Assembly (NCBI RefSeq): GCF_000472385.1
Contig: NZ_AWZU01000025.1
Coordinates: 54,572-118,571 of the forward strand
DNA: 64,000 nucleotides
From: Bradyrhizobium sp. ARR65
GTDB taxonomy: Bacteria > Pseudomonadota > Alphaproteobacteria > Rhizobiales > Xanthobacteraceae
Direction of reading: 5' to 3'
Under the pieces are notes generated by a model. It saw nothing but the letters and a program-made list of their open reading frames with translations. It had not been told where the DNA came from and made no database searches. Made by a program: the position numbers and the translations under genes. Below are positions 50,203 through 58,818 of this stretch, piece after piece (position 1 is the first letter of the stretch; each line of letters starts with the position of its first letter).

Positions 50203-50488
50203 GTAGTTAACCCCCACTGGAATCTGGCCCCAAACCACCCCGACCGCTTCCTACCACGTCGTCACACATGTGGCGAATGTTCACACGGTTAACCGGACAC
50301 GATTTGATTCAAAAAATTACAGCACCGAATCGGCATAATTCGCCCTGATTCGAGGCACCTGACGTCTGCAAGAATTTGCGCAGGATTTGGACGAGTTTTG
50401 GCCAATAGGCGCACGAAAAGATGGCGTCGCGATGGGCGCCGATGCTTCGCGAAGCCGGTGAGGCCGGTGCAGCGGTTCTATGTGCCGC

Positions 50489-51880
50489 TCATTTGCCCAG
50501 CGAGCCGAGGTAGCGAATGGCTGAAATGCTCGGCAGAAAAGTGTAGGCCCCGCCCCTGGTCTGCACGAAGCGCGGCAGGCCGCGTAGTCTGATTGCGGCG
50601 CCGGATTTGAGCAGGAGGTCGAACCAGCTCGTCTCGGGTTCGTTGGCGCCGATCAGGGGATCATTCGAGCCGGTCACGCGTGGGTCCTGCAGGCCGACAT
50701 TGACCCAATCGCAGCACATCGCCTCGAACTGGGCACCGAGGCTGGCACCGATGAAGTTGCCGAGCAGGCCTCGCTCCTGGCCCGCCGTATTGGGGTTCGC
50801 GGGATCGTAAGGCGGCCCGTAGGGCATGCCGCGGCGGATCAGGCGGCGGCTATGGTTGGCCACTCGCTGCACGATCTGCCCGCCGCGCGGATTGGTCCTG
50901 CGGATGTGAGCACCAAAGGGACAGCCCGAGGCGGCATCGTAATCGAACTTGTTCGGCGGCTCCGGATGCTCCGGTGTATCAGGCGAAAGCGCCAGCGGCA
51001 CGCCGTTGCGCCAGCGTCCGCACATCTGCGCGGCGACGATCTCGCGCAAGGCGCCCTCCCGCGACAGCGCTGCCCCGATCTTTGCCTCGTCACCCGGCGG
51101 CAGCAATTCGTCGACTTGCGGGTGCGACAACAGATATTTGGCTGAGACGGTGAGATAATTTTCAAAGCCTGCCACGTCCTGTTCGAGCACGCGAAACGCG
51201 TTGAACGTGCCGTTGAGGCCGAGCGCTTTCGGCGTGGGCACCCGCCAGAACAGGCCTTCGAAATTATTGGGATAGCCGAGCAGCACGGTGCCGAGCGGCG
51301 CCATCGGCTGCGCGTCCGGATAATTGTCGGGGTCGTGAACCTCGGCAAAGCGCTGCTGTGAGATGTTGTCGCGATAGCCGAAGTGAACGTAGTCGCCGTT
51401 GAAGTTGAAACCGTCGCGCTTGCCGAGCAGTTTGAACGCGCCTCGCCGCAGAGCCCGGTTCTGGAGGCGATCGAGCTCGGCGGCATCATCGGCATAGATC
51501 GACGCGATGAGGTGAATGGCCTGCGGTTTGTCGAACGGAGCCGGCCACCGGTCCGGTGCGCTCTCCCCGACGTCGCCGAGCTTGATGGCCCGCGCGGGCA
51601 TCCCCTCGACGAACTCTGTCGGAAAAGTCGCAAGCGATTCCGCGGACACGCCGAGCGCGCGCAAGCCCTGGAAGGTGATGCCGATGTTGAAGCAGCTTGC
51701 CGGCTTGCTCTCCCACGGCGCCTGCGTCGTCACCTGCGGACTATCGCCGCTGCCCGACACGATGGCGCCGCACCAAGCGCGCGCCTCGCTTGCGTCAGCG
51801 ACCTCCAGGATCAAATGCCGCACGCGAGGCTTGCGGTAGCCTCGCAAAATATTTCCCTGCACGTCAGAGGCGTTGAACAT
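50489..51880 (-). CDS. DyP-type haem peroxidase
   Basis: The 463-residue protein matches the larger DyP-type peroxidases, with the haem-ligand region GCPFGAHIRRTNPRGG and an early QGNILRGYRKPRVRHLIL block. The hallmark GxxDG reads G168-Y-R-D171-N172, so the catalytic Asp is kept but the last Gly is Asn. No signal peptide or Tat motif is present, so it acts in the cytoplasm unless carried or encapsulated. It is the last of four co-directional genes and starts 5 bp behind the 236-residue unknown. The ATG at 51880 is preferred to a TTG four codons earlier. Confidence 0.87.
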   Translation of the reverse strand: MFNASDVQGNILRGYRKPRVRHLILEVADASEARAWCGAIVSGSGDSPQVTTQAPWESKPASCFNIGITFQGLRALGVSAESLATFPTEFVEGMPARAIKLGDVGESAPDRWPAPFDKPQAIHLIASIYADDAAELDRLQNRALRRGAFKLLGKRDGFNFNGDYVHFGYRDNISQQRFAEVHDPDNYPDAQPMAPLGTVLLGYPNNFEGLFWRVPTPKALGLNGTFNAFRVLEQDVAGFENYLTVSAKYLLSHPQVDELLPPGDEAKIGAALSREGALREIVAAQMCGRWRNGVPLALSPDTPEHPEPPNKFDYDAASGCPFGAHIRRTNPRGGQIVQRVANHSRRLIRRGMPYGPPYDPANPNTAGQERGLLGNFIGASLGAQFEAMCCDWVNVGLQDPRVTGSNDPLIGANEPETSWFDLLLKSGAAIRLRGLPRFVQTRGGAYTFLPSISAIRYLGSLGK

Positions 51881-51885
51881 GGCGC

Positions 51886-52596
51886 TCACCAACCGATGCC
51901 GAATTGTCGGCGCACCTGTGCCGCGGAATATCCGGGATAGGCGCGGTAACCACTGCCCAAGGATACGTTGGGATTGACGCGGAGCTGCAGGATCAGGTCA
52001 CGCGGCAAGAGCCGCAGATCGCCGGTCGCGGCGGTCTCGCCGTTGACCGCCTCCTGGTCGCGGAGAATATCCGTCGCCAGATCCGAGACCTGATAGAGAT
52101 CGTGGGCGTGCACCCAATCGATGAATTTCTCGACATTCTCCTCGGAGGGAATGACGTCCTCGCCGCCTTCGACAAGTCTCACCACGGCGTCGAACACGCT
52201 GCCGATGGTGGCGATGAAGTCGCGGATGTAGTTGGTGAAGTCGCCGTCATAGACGGAGAACATGCAGATGTTATCGCCGACGATGACAAAGCGCGCGAAA
52301 TGCACTGTGCCGACATTGTCGAGGCCCGCGTAGATCTCGTCCTTGTTCGCCGCAATCGCGAGCGCGGCCTTGGCACGCCCCACCGGCGATTTGTCCTTCA
52401 GCGGCATGATCAGGTTCATCATGCGCTGGACATTATCGCCGGGCTGCACTCCATAACGGGGCCCGCCGGGCTGCGGCTTTACCGGCGTGCGCCACGCCCA
52501 GAACGGCACCAGGATCTTCGCCGCTACGAACTGCATGAAGCGCGTGTCGGGAAGCCTGTCGACAAATCGCTCAAACCAGGTCGCATCCCCCGCCAT
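51886..52596 (-). CDS. Unknown protein between catalase-like and DyP genes, 236 aa
   Basis: I do not recognise a named family. The protein begins MAGDATWFERFVDRLPDTRF. The segment VGTVHFARFVIVGDNICMFS with YDGDFTNYIRDFIA after it has the strand-helix rhythm of a ferredoxin-like dimeric alpha/beta barrel, the fold also used by DyP peroxidases; that is a visual impression. The C-terminus ends YSAAQVRRQFGIGW. There is no signal peptide. GGAG eight bases before the ATG at 52596 fixes the start. It is 4 bp behind the catalase-like gene and 5 bp before the DyP gene, so it is surely co-translated and likely a partner of one of them. Confidence 0.75.
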   Translation of the reverse strand: MAGDATWFERFVDRLPDTRFMQFVAAKILVPFWAWRTPVKPQPGGPRYGVQPGDNVQRMMNLIMPLKDKSPVGRAKAALAIAANKDEIYAGLDNVGTVHFARFVIVGDNICMFSVYDGDFTNYIRDFIATIGSVFDAVVRLVEGGEDVIPSEENVEKFIDWVHAHDLYQVSDLATDILRDQEAVNGETAATGDLRLLPRDLILQLRVNPNVSLGSGYRAYPGYSAAQVRRQFGIGW

Positions 52597-52600
52597 CACC

Positions 52601-53620
52601 TTAACTCCGGTTGAAAGGACAAGCCGTGCCGCCGCGCCGCTGACGCGATTCCTCGTAGGCCCCCTTGCGGGCATGAAGAATTGGATCGTCGGACGGCTCG
52701 ATGCCAGATACAAGGCGCCACGGATTGAAGCTGATACGCTCGCAGGCCGCCTGCTGATCCTCGGTCACCTTGGTGAGGGTGAGCGTGCCCATGATGACGC
52801 GGATGCGGTGCGCCGGCCAGGGCTGGGTCGGATCGTCAAGCGCATCGCCGGTCTCGCCGATCTGCATCATCAGCAGGAAGCGGGCTGGCCATTGCTTGAG
52901 CCGCTCGCGCAGCTCCTCCTGCAGATAGCTGTCGACCGGCGGCTGGGTGGGATCGGTGGTGCGGACACCGGCAACCGGCTTCCAGGAGAAGCGGACCGGG
53001 CGGCGCACGCCGTCCGAACCGGTCACGATGAAGGTGTGAACGGCGTGATAGGCCGCGCGCACATAGCTCACGGGCGCGCCGATCGAGCCGGCCTGAAACA
53101 CGCTGAGCTGGGCGAATTTGTGCTTGTTCGCGTAAACCAGCGTGCCCGCATCGCCGCTTGCTTTTTGCCCGGGATAGGGGTCGTTCAGCGGGATCTTGAG
53201 CCGCAGCATGTCGAGAATTTTCCGCCACGGCGATTCTTTTGCGACCGGTGTCTGCTGCGCGGCCTTGGTGAACTCGAAAAAATCCTTCACGGTGGGTACG
53301 AAAAATTCGCCCAGCGTCATTGCAATCAGATCGGTCGCGGCGCCGTCCTTGAGGTGAAAGCGCGTCGCCATTCCGCGTACGTCGTTCCATCCGTCGTGCT
53401 GCTCGGGGCTGCCCGAGCCGTTGGAGAAGCGCACAGAGGCCGGCACGCGCTGTCCGGCGAAGTGCTCTGCGATACAGTAGCTTGGCGCCACGTCGGAGGC
53501 TTCGAAATAGCCCTCGACCCCAATGCCGATGGTGTGGATCGGCCGGGTGCCGGGCTCATGATCTGGAAAGTCGGAAATGACGGCGTCGACCAGCGCGCGC
53601 GCCAACGATGGATCGTCCAT
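52601..53620 (-). CDS. Catalase-related haem protein lacking the distal Asn
   Basis: This 339-residue protein is a short catalase-superfamily member. The distal histidine H29 sits in HTIGIGVEGYF. RFSNGSG and DVRGMATRF follow, and the proximal haem ligand motif R318-x3-Y322-x2-S325-x3-R329 is intact. Where catalases have GNN after DL, this protein reads AMT (DLIAMTLGEFF), so the distal Asn appears lost. That argues for a peroxidase, hydroperoxide-processing or sensing role rather than true catalase. GGGGGAGGGGC before the ATG is strong. It starts 31 bp behind the cyclase/NB-ARC gene and is 4 bp ahead of the next gene. Confidence 0.82.
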   Translation of the reverse strand: MDDPSLARALVDAVISDFPDHEPGTRPIHTIGIGVEGYFEASDVAPSYCIAEHFAGQRVPASVRFSNGSGSPEQHDGWNDVRGMATRFHLKDGAATDLIAMTLGEFFVPTVKDFFEFTKAAQQTPVAKESPWRKILDMLRLKIPLNDPYPGQKASGDAGTLVYANKHKFAQLSVFQAGSIGAPVSYVRAAYHAVHTFIVTGSDGVRRPVRFSWKPVAGVRTTDPTQPPVDSYLQEELRERLKQWPARFLLMMQIGETGDALDDPTQPWPAHRIRVIMGTLTLTKVTEDQQAACERISFNPWRLVSGIEPSDDPILHARKGAYEESRQRRGGTACPFNRS

Positions 53621-53651
53621 GCCCCTCCCCCACGAACGATGGGCGAGCGGC

Positions 53652-56411
53652 TCAAGGGTTCGCCGCGTCCGCCTGTGACCGAGCGGCGGTCATTCGCCGC
53701 CAAGCCTCTATGATGTACCTGCGCGCCTGTGTCGGGTCAAAGCCTGATCCACGCGTAGCTGCAGTTTCGAACAGATTATCGCCGAGGTTGTCCCTCGCTT
53801 TTGTGACAGCGTCGCGTGCCGCGCGGTCGAGTTTGAGCGGCGATGCTTTGAGGGCGCCGGCAAGGACGGCAAGCTCCTCATAGGCGGCAAGTCCCGCAAG
53901 CGGCAGGATCAGCGAGCGGATGGTGAGCCAAGTGTAGAAGGTGGTGCCGTGGCTCGGCAGCTCCATCAGCGAACGGATGTGGATGTCGAGGGCTTCGGCC
54001 GGCGGGGCATTTGCCGCCCGTAAGTCGGCAATGAGCTGTTTGACGCGCTGAACGCCGAGGTGATTGCCGGCCATCTTGGCCCACTCGGCGGTCGTTTCAT
54101 ACTCGTCGATGGCGACGCGCGGATCCTCGGCAATGCCGCCGCGCGCATAATGGATGTAACCCATCAGCGTCGGCGGCAACACCGCCTGCCCGATGTCGCT
54201 GACCTCCTTGACGACGTCCGCCGCGCCTTGCGCATCCCCGGTGCGCGCCCTGACATTGGCGATCATGCAGAGCGACATAACCTCGCAGGGAAGATTTTCC
54301 GCAGCGTGGGCCTGGGCGGTGGCCGCCGTGAGATGTTTGATGCAGGCCTTCGGATCTCCCGCCCACTGGGCCATTTGACCCAGCACATGGCAAAGCCATC
54401 CCCTGCTCGGCTGCATCCCCGCGGCTTCGGCCTGCAGGCCGCGTTCGATGAAGGCGGTGGCCTTCGCTTGGTCGCCTTTGTCATGGAACGCGTGGCCGGC
54501 GGCACCCGCGAGCAGGATCGGCATCTGCTCGAGCTTGTCGGCGCCGGGGCGCGTCATGATGCGCTCATACCAATTGCCGGTCTCGGCGCCGCGGTGCCAG
54601 TAGTTGAACAGAAACAGCGGTACCGCGAGCTCGGCCGCCAGCTTCAGATCGCGCGTGATGGCGCGGTCGAAGGCTGCCCGCAAATTAGGCATATCGTCAT
54701 AGATCGCATTAGTCGCCTTGGCTTCATGGATGCTCGCGATTTGTTCGCCCAGCTTGCGGACGCGCGCGGCGTAGACCTCGCCGTGGCGGGCCTCCACGGC
54801 CTGCAATAGGCCGCTCTGGTCGAGCTTCTCCCGCCCAAAGGCCTGCACGGTCTGCAGCATCCGCAGGCGCTGTTGATTGCCGGCGTCCCGGCGCAAAAGC
54901 GAGGTTTCGGTCAGTTCGTCGATGCCGCGCAGCACGTCGAATTCGCTGGCCATGTCGCCCGCGCAAATCGCGAGCGCCTGCTCCTCGTGAAACGAGCCGG
55001 ACAGCACCGAGAGGCGCTGAAGCACCTGACGGCTGTTGGGATCGAGCAGTTCGTAGGACCATTCGAGTGTGTTGCGCAGCGTGCGGTGGCGACCGACGCG
55101 GCGCCGTGGGCCGCCGGCATGCAGATCCAGCGGCTTGGTGATGCCGCTTTCGATACTTTCGAGCGCCCGGTGACGGAGCTGGGCGGCCGCGATCTCGATC
55201 GCGAGCGGAATGCAATCAACGCCCGCGCAAATCCGCGCGATCGTCGCGATGTCCTCGGCGCCCGGCAGGAAGCGGTGATTGGCGAGCCGGCCGCGCTCGA
55301 TGAAGAGACGAACGGCCGCCGATTGTCCGGAGCGGTCCTGTGCACCGGAATCGAGCGAGGGGACTTCGTAGACCGCCTCGCCTTCGACTCCCAGTGTGCC
55401 GCGGCTGGTGTTGATCAGGAACAACTCGCCGCAGGCCGAGCCGAGCTCGGTGACGGCGTCGGCGATGGGGTCGAGCACATGCTCGCAATTGTCCATCACC
55501 AGGACCGCACGGACGTCCTGCAGGCGCTCCAGCACCTGGACGCGTGGCTGCACACCCGGCGATGGCGGGATCAACAGGGCCTCTGCGATTGCGGGCCAAA
55601 CATCGCCGTCGCGTTCGAGGGCCGAGAGCTCGACCAGCCAGGTGCCGCCGGAGAAGGATGGCTCGAGCGACCTCGCAAATTCGATGGCAAGCCGCGTCTT
55701 GCCGATACCGCCCGGACCGACCAGCGTGAGCAGCCGCGATTCCAGCGCCAGAGCGGCGAGTTCGTCCAGCTCCCGCTCGCGGCCGAGAAAGGAGCTGAGA
55801 TTGGCCGGCAAATTGCCGCTGGCGGACTCCCGCTTGCCGCCGATCGGCGGAAAGGTGTTGGGCAGGTCGGTCGCGCAAACCTGGTGAACCCGGATCGGTT
55901 CGATGCCCTTGAAGTGATGCTCGCCGAGGTCGGCCAACTGGAACGGCGTCTGCAAGAGGTCGGCGGCGAGCCGCCGCACGGTGGCATCCGACAGTAGGAT
56001 CTGGTCGGCATTGGCGGCGCTCTGCAGCCGCGTCGCGGTAGGGAGCGCGGGGCCAAAAAGATCCTTCTCGCCGCGCGAACGCGTCGCGCCGGTGTGGATA
56101 CCGAAGCGCACCTGGAGCCGCCCCGTCGGGCCCCAATTGACGTGACGCATCTCGCGCTGCGCTTCGATCGCGGCCAGCACGGCATCCAGCGGCCGGTCGA
56201 AGGCCGCCAGCACGCCGTCGCCGGTGCTTCTGAAGGGATCGCCGGCATGGCGGCGGATCGCCGCGTGCAGGATCTGATCGTGCAGATCCATGGCCGCGAG
56301 CATGTCGTTGGGGAAACGGCGCAGCAGCGCCGTGCTGCCCGCGATGTCGGTGGTGAGAATGGTTCGTTCGCGGCTATCGCACGATGAATCCGTTGATGGA
56401 GCCGTAGTCAT
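53652..56411 (-). CDS. Class III nucleotide cyclase-NB-ARC ATPase-TPR protein
   Basis: The 919-residue cytoplasmic protein begins with a class III cyclase domain: metal ligands D22 (LTTDIAGSTALL) and D65 (RSTGDGVLAAF) are present. A STAND/NB-ARC ATPase follows with Walker A GPGGIGKTRL near 232 and VLVMDNCEHVLDP near 312. From about 580 on it is TPR-like helical repeats. No DNA-binding domain is visible. STAND proteins switch on ligand or partner binding, so cyclic-nucleotide output may be coupled to a sensed signal. It is the first gene of an operon with catalase-like, 236-residue and DyP genes, an unusual pairing. Confidence 0.85.
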   Translation of the reverse strand: MTTAPSTDSSCDSRERTILTTDIAGSTALLRRFPNDMLAAMDLHDQILHAAIRRHAGDPFRSTGDGVLAAFDRPLDAVLAAIEAQREMRHVNWGPTGRLQVRFGIHTGATRSRGEKDLFGPALPTATRLQSAANADQILLSDATVRRLAADLLQTPFQLADLGEHHFKGIEPIRVHQVCATDLPNTFPPIGGKRESASGNLPANLSSFLGRERELDELAALALESRLLTLVGPGGIGKTRLAIEFARSLEPSFSGGTWLVELSALERDGDVWPAIAEALLIPPSPGVQPRVQVLERLQDVRAVLVMDNCEHVLDPIADAVTELGSACGELFLINTSRGTLGVEGEAVYEVPSLDSGAQDRSGQSAAVRLFIERGRLANHRFLPGAEDIATIARICAGVDCIPLAIEIAAAQLRHRALESIESGITKPLDLHAGGPRRRVGRHRTLRNTLEWSYELLDPNSRQVLQRLSVLSGSFHEEQALAICAGDMASEFDVLRGIDELTETSLLRRDAGNQQRLRMLQTVQAFGREKLDQSGLLQAVEARHGEVYAARVRKLGEQIASIHEAKATNAIYDDMPNLRAAFDRAITRDLKLAAELAVPLFLFNYWHRGAETGNWYERIMTRPGADKLEQMPILLAGAAGHAFHDKGDQAKATAFIERGLQAEAAGMQPSRGWLCHVLGQMAQWAGDPKACIKHLTAATAQAHAAENLPCEVMSLCMIANVRARTGDAQGAADVVKEVSDIGQAVLPPTLMGYIHYARGGIAEDPRVAIDEYETTAEWAKMAGNHLGVQRVKQLIADLRAANAPPAEALDIHIRSLMELPSHGTTFYTWLTIRSLILPLAGLAAYEELAVLAGALKASPLKLDRAARDAVTKARDNLGDNLFETAATRGSGFDPTQARRYIIEAWRRMTAARSQADAANP

Positions 56412-56759
56412 GAATAGGCGCTCAACGAACAGATCCCGATTTTCGTGCTTCCGGAATATAAGGCAGGAGCTTATCGAACCGTCGCTTAGAGCCTAACGCC
56501 CGTGACAAAAGTCCTGGACACCGGCACAATTCGCGAAAAATTCAGCCCCCAAGTGCAGTCAGTTTAAGAGAGATCAGTCAGCCGTGCAATGTGTGGCCGG
56601 GCGCATGGCCCTCCCGCGCCGGCATGGCCGACTTGTCGATCCACGCCAGGCCGGCTGCGCGCGCCTTACGGCCGCTCACGACGTTGTGTTCCTTGCCCCG
56701 CGTAACAGCTTGCCGAGCGGCGCGAAGACAGAACGAACCGCACAGCTTCGAAGATCGTC
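56412..56759. other. Divergent promoter region
   Basis: About 350 bases separate the cyclase/NB-ARC gene from the DUF1223 gene on the other strand. I see no coding frame with support, no perfect palindrome and no recognisable FixK or sigma-54 box. The stretch 56520-56580 is the most A/T-rich part. It should hold the promoters of both genes. Confidence 0.5.
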
Positions 56760-57461
56760 ATGTTCTATCGCTGCTTGGTCGGATTAGCCTGGGTTATCGC
56801 TATCGGCATCTCCGCCGCACAAGCGACCGAGCGTCCCGTGGTCGTCGAGCTCTTTACCTCCCAGGGCTGCTCGTCTTGTCCCCCGGCGAACGCCCATCTG
56901 AACGAACTCGCGCGGGCGAGAGCCGACGTGCTCCCGCTTGCCTTCCACGTCACCTATTGGGACCGGATTGGCTGGAAGGACCCGTTCTCACTCGAACAGG
57001 CAACCGCACGCCAGGACCGCTACGGTCATCGCTTCGGCGACGGCTCCTACACGCCGGAGATCGTGGTCGATGGCGCCTCGAACCACGTCGGCTCACATCG
57101 CGAAGACGTCGGAAGCGCAATCGACCTTGCCAGGCGGCAGAGCAAGACCGCGGCTGACGTAGCGGTGACCAAAGCGGGCGCCGAGCTTGCCATCGACATC
57201 GGCGGCGGCCAGAGCAGCGGCAAGGTGCTGTTGATCGGCTTCGATCACGACCACCGCACGGCGATCCGGTCCGGCGAAAACGGCGGCCGCGCGCTTGAGG
57301 AAGCCAACGTGGTCCGCTCGATCCGCAGCATCGGCGACTGGCGAGGCACGCCGCTGAAGCTGCGCGAGAAACTCCCCGGAGGCGAGGATGTCGCCGTACT
57401 CCTCGAGGCACCGGACGGCCGCATCGTCGGCGCGGCACGGCTGGCTTCAGCAACCCAATAA
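56760..57461 (+). CDS. DUF1223 thioredoxin-fold exported protein
   Basis: The 233-residue protein has a signal peptide (cleavage near AAQATE) and the DUF1223 domain: VVVELFTSQGCSSCPPANAH with a CxxC pair in thioredoxin position, then LPLAFHVTYWDRIGWKDPF and YTPEIVVDG. It is probably a periplasmic thiol-redox protein, but its partner is unknown. Length and the start near a Met-Phe-Tyr opening are normal for the family. It is divergent from the cyclase/NB-ARC operon. Confidence 0.9.
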   Translation: MFYRCLVGLAWVIAIGISAAQATERPVVVELFTSQGCSSCPPANAHLNELARARADVLPLAFHVTYWDRIGWKDPFSLEQATARQDRYGHRFGDGSYTPEIVVDGASNHVGSHREDVGSAIDLARRQSKTAADVAVTKAGAELAIDIGGGQSSGKVLLIGFDHDHRTAIRSGENGGRALEEANVVRSIRSIGDWRGTPLKLREKLPGGEDVAVLLEAPDGRIVGAARLASATQ

Positions 57462-57576
57462 CAGGTCGCCCCAAGTTGCGAAGTTATGGGATCCCCCGCA
57501 TCGGCCGATCAAAGCACATACCGCCATTGGGAACAGATTGATTGAAGTATCGACTTTCTCGAAGGACGTGAGGTGA

Positions 57577-57735
57577 TCAAGGCGCGAGGACGAGGCGAGG
57601 CAGGTGATGCTTGCCTTCGACGCGCAAGAGCGGATCCTCCAGCGCGCCGTGCTCGAGGATGATCTTCGATGCCTTCACCTTAAGACGCCACTCCCCGTCA
57701 ACCGTAGCGCGCGTCAAGCCGCAGAAAGTTCGGCC
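57577..57735 (-). pseudogene. Broken coding fragment, C-terminal part only
   Basis: On the minus strand an open frame with no start codon reads GEWRLKVKASKIILEHGALE and ends LPRLVLAP-stop. It looks like real protein, while no intact start lies upstream. Just before it, other frames give short protein-like stretches (for example KEAISAVTPSIGQWVVSE around 57770-57830), consistent with frameshifts. I cannot name the parent gene. Confidence 0.35.
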
Positions 57736-57905
57736 TCACTGCAACGGTTACGGCAACGCAAGTTCCGCTCACTCCGACACCACCCACTGCCCAATCGAGG
57801 GCGTTACGGCCGATATCGCCTCCTTCGTGGCAATCTTGCATATTCAATTTATAAGATTTAAAATGCAAGAAAAATTAAATAGTTTTACCAAACCAATATC
57901 ATTAA

Positions 57906-58235
57906 ATGATGGGGGATGATTTGATATACGCCGCCATCGGGTTAGCCGTATTAGGCTGGATTATTGGACAAAACTTCCGACTGAAGTCCATTGTCGGCTC
58001 CGCAATATTGCTGCTCGTCGCAGCGACAATCTTTGCGGCCTCACGTCGCTGCAGCCTGTGGGATACCGCGAAGATCGTCGTGGCTTCGCAAACAATCCTT
58101 CAAGGCAGCTATTTTGTAGGATTGATGAGCCATAACGTTGTGGCTCGCGGTTATCGAAAATTGAGGTATTCCTCAACTCAAAGGCCAGCGCCCGCCTCAA
58201 AACAATCGGACCAGAAAACCAGGTTCAATGCCTGA
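57906..58235 (+). CDS. Small predicted membrane protein, 109 aa
   Basis: The frame begins MMGDDLIYAAIGLAVLGWII and has two or three hydrophobic helices: about 6-24, 28-48 and 59-75. A basic C-terminal tail follows with YRKLRYSSTQ. The start is in an A/T-rich patch; a downstream TTG behind GGGGG is an alternative. I do not recognise a family. Its 3' end overlaps, on the opposite strand, a degenerate coding fragment. It may be a real small gene or part of the decayed region. Confidence 0.4.
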   Translation: MMGDDLIYAAIGLAVLGWIIGQNFRLKSIVGSAILLLVAATIFAASRRCSLWDTAKIVVASQTILQGSYFVGLMSHNVVARGYRKLRYSSTQRPAPASKQSDQKTRFNA

Positions 58236-58391
58236 GACCGCGTCGGATATACGGCGCGAAGGAAGCGTTGCATCGGCCTCATCAGGACAGCCGATCCGCA
58301 CGGGCCGCAAGATGCCGTCTTCAAGCCCACAATAATCGGAGACGAAAAGCTCGGGATCAATCAACCGATCCGTCGTTTGCTGAAGCAGCTA
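58197..58391 (-). pseudogene. Second broken coding fragment
   Basis: Reading on from the stop codon of the degenerate gene at 58389 in the same frame, the minus strand stays open for about 63 codons with protein-like content: DRLIDPELFVSDYCGLEDGI and later RISDAVSGIEPGFLVRLF. There is no start codon or ribosome site. It could be the tail of the same ancestral gene after an in-frame TAG, or another gene remnant. The parent family is not recognised. Confidence 0.35.
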
Positions 58392-58681
58392 AACAATCGT
58401 CGACGAAGCACATAGGTCGCGCAATGCCTGTTTGACGGTCTTGAGCGACTGGTGTGCTCCTCCGATCAACAGATCGATCGCTTCCTTACAGAAACGGCGC
58501 CCACCTCTCGACAATCTTTTTCTGCTCGAGCTGAAATTTCGCGACTTAACATCGGAGTACTGCGCGGGGCATGAATCGTGTCCCGGGAGACCCTGCAAGT
58601 CACCTGCCCGCGCCCAGTTTCCGCCCTCACCAAAAGAGCATGGCCCTCCCAGGTGATATCATCATCCAGCCTGATCGCCAT
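58389..58681 (-). pseudogene. Frameshifted small gene, possibly DUF1488-like
   Basis: The minus strand starts MAIRLDDDITWEGHALLVRA and runs through QVTCRVSRDTIHA, then three other-frame pieces continue the protein in order: PAQYSDVKSR, FQLEQKKIVERWAPFL, and KEAIDLLIGG to ASSTIV-stop. Joined, they give about 97 plausible residues, so at least three frameshifts have struck one gene. The opening resembles the DUF1488-type small proteins of rhizobia by memory. The reading order and the stop at 58389 support decay rather than chance. Confidence 0.6.
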
Positions 58682-58818
58682 ATTGGCGCACCCAATTTAA
58701 ATTCGGCATTATAATCCTATACAACCGAAACGCGACGTCAATGAGCGTCGCGGTGAGCGCCGTCACTCGTGTCGCGCCGAAGAGCCATTCGATTGTTGTG
58801 CTCCCAAGACAGACTGCG

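Noticed and set aside
57462..58818. An insertion sequence or prophage remnant in the decayed region
   Set aside because: No transposase, integrase, terminal inverted repeats or phage-like motifs could be seen in any frame.
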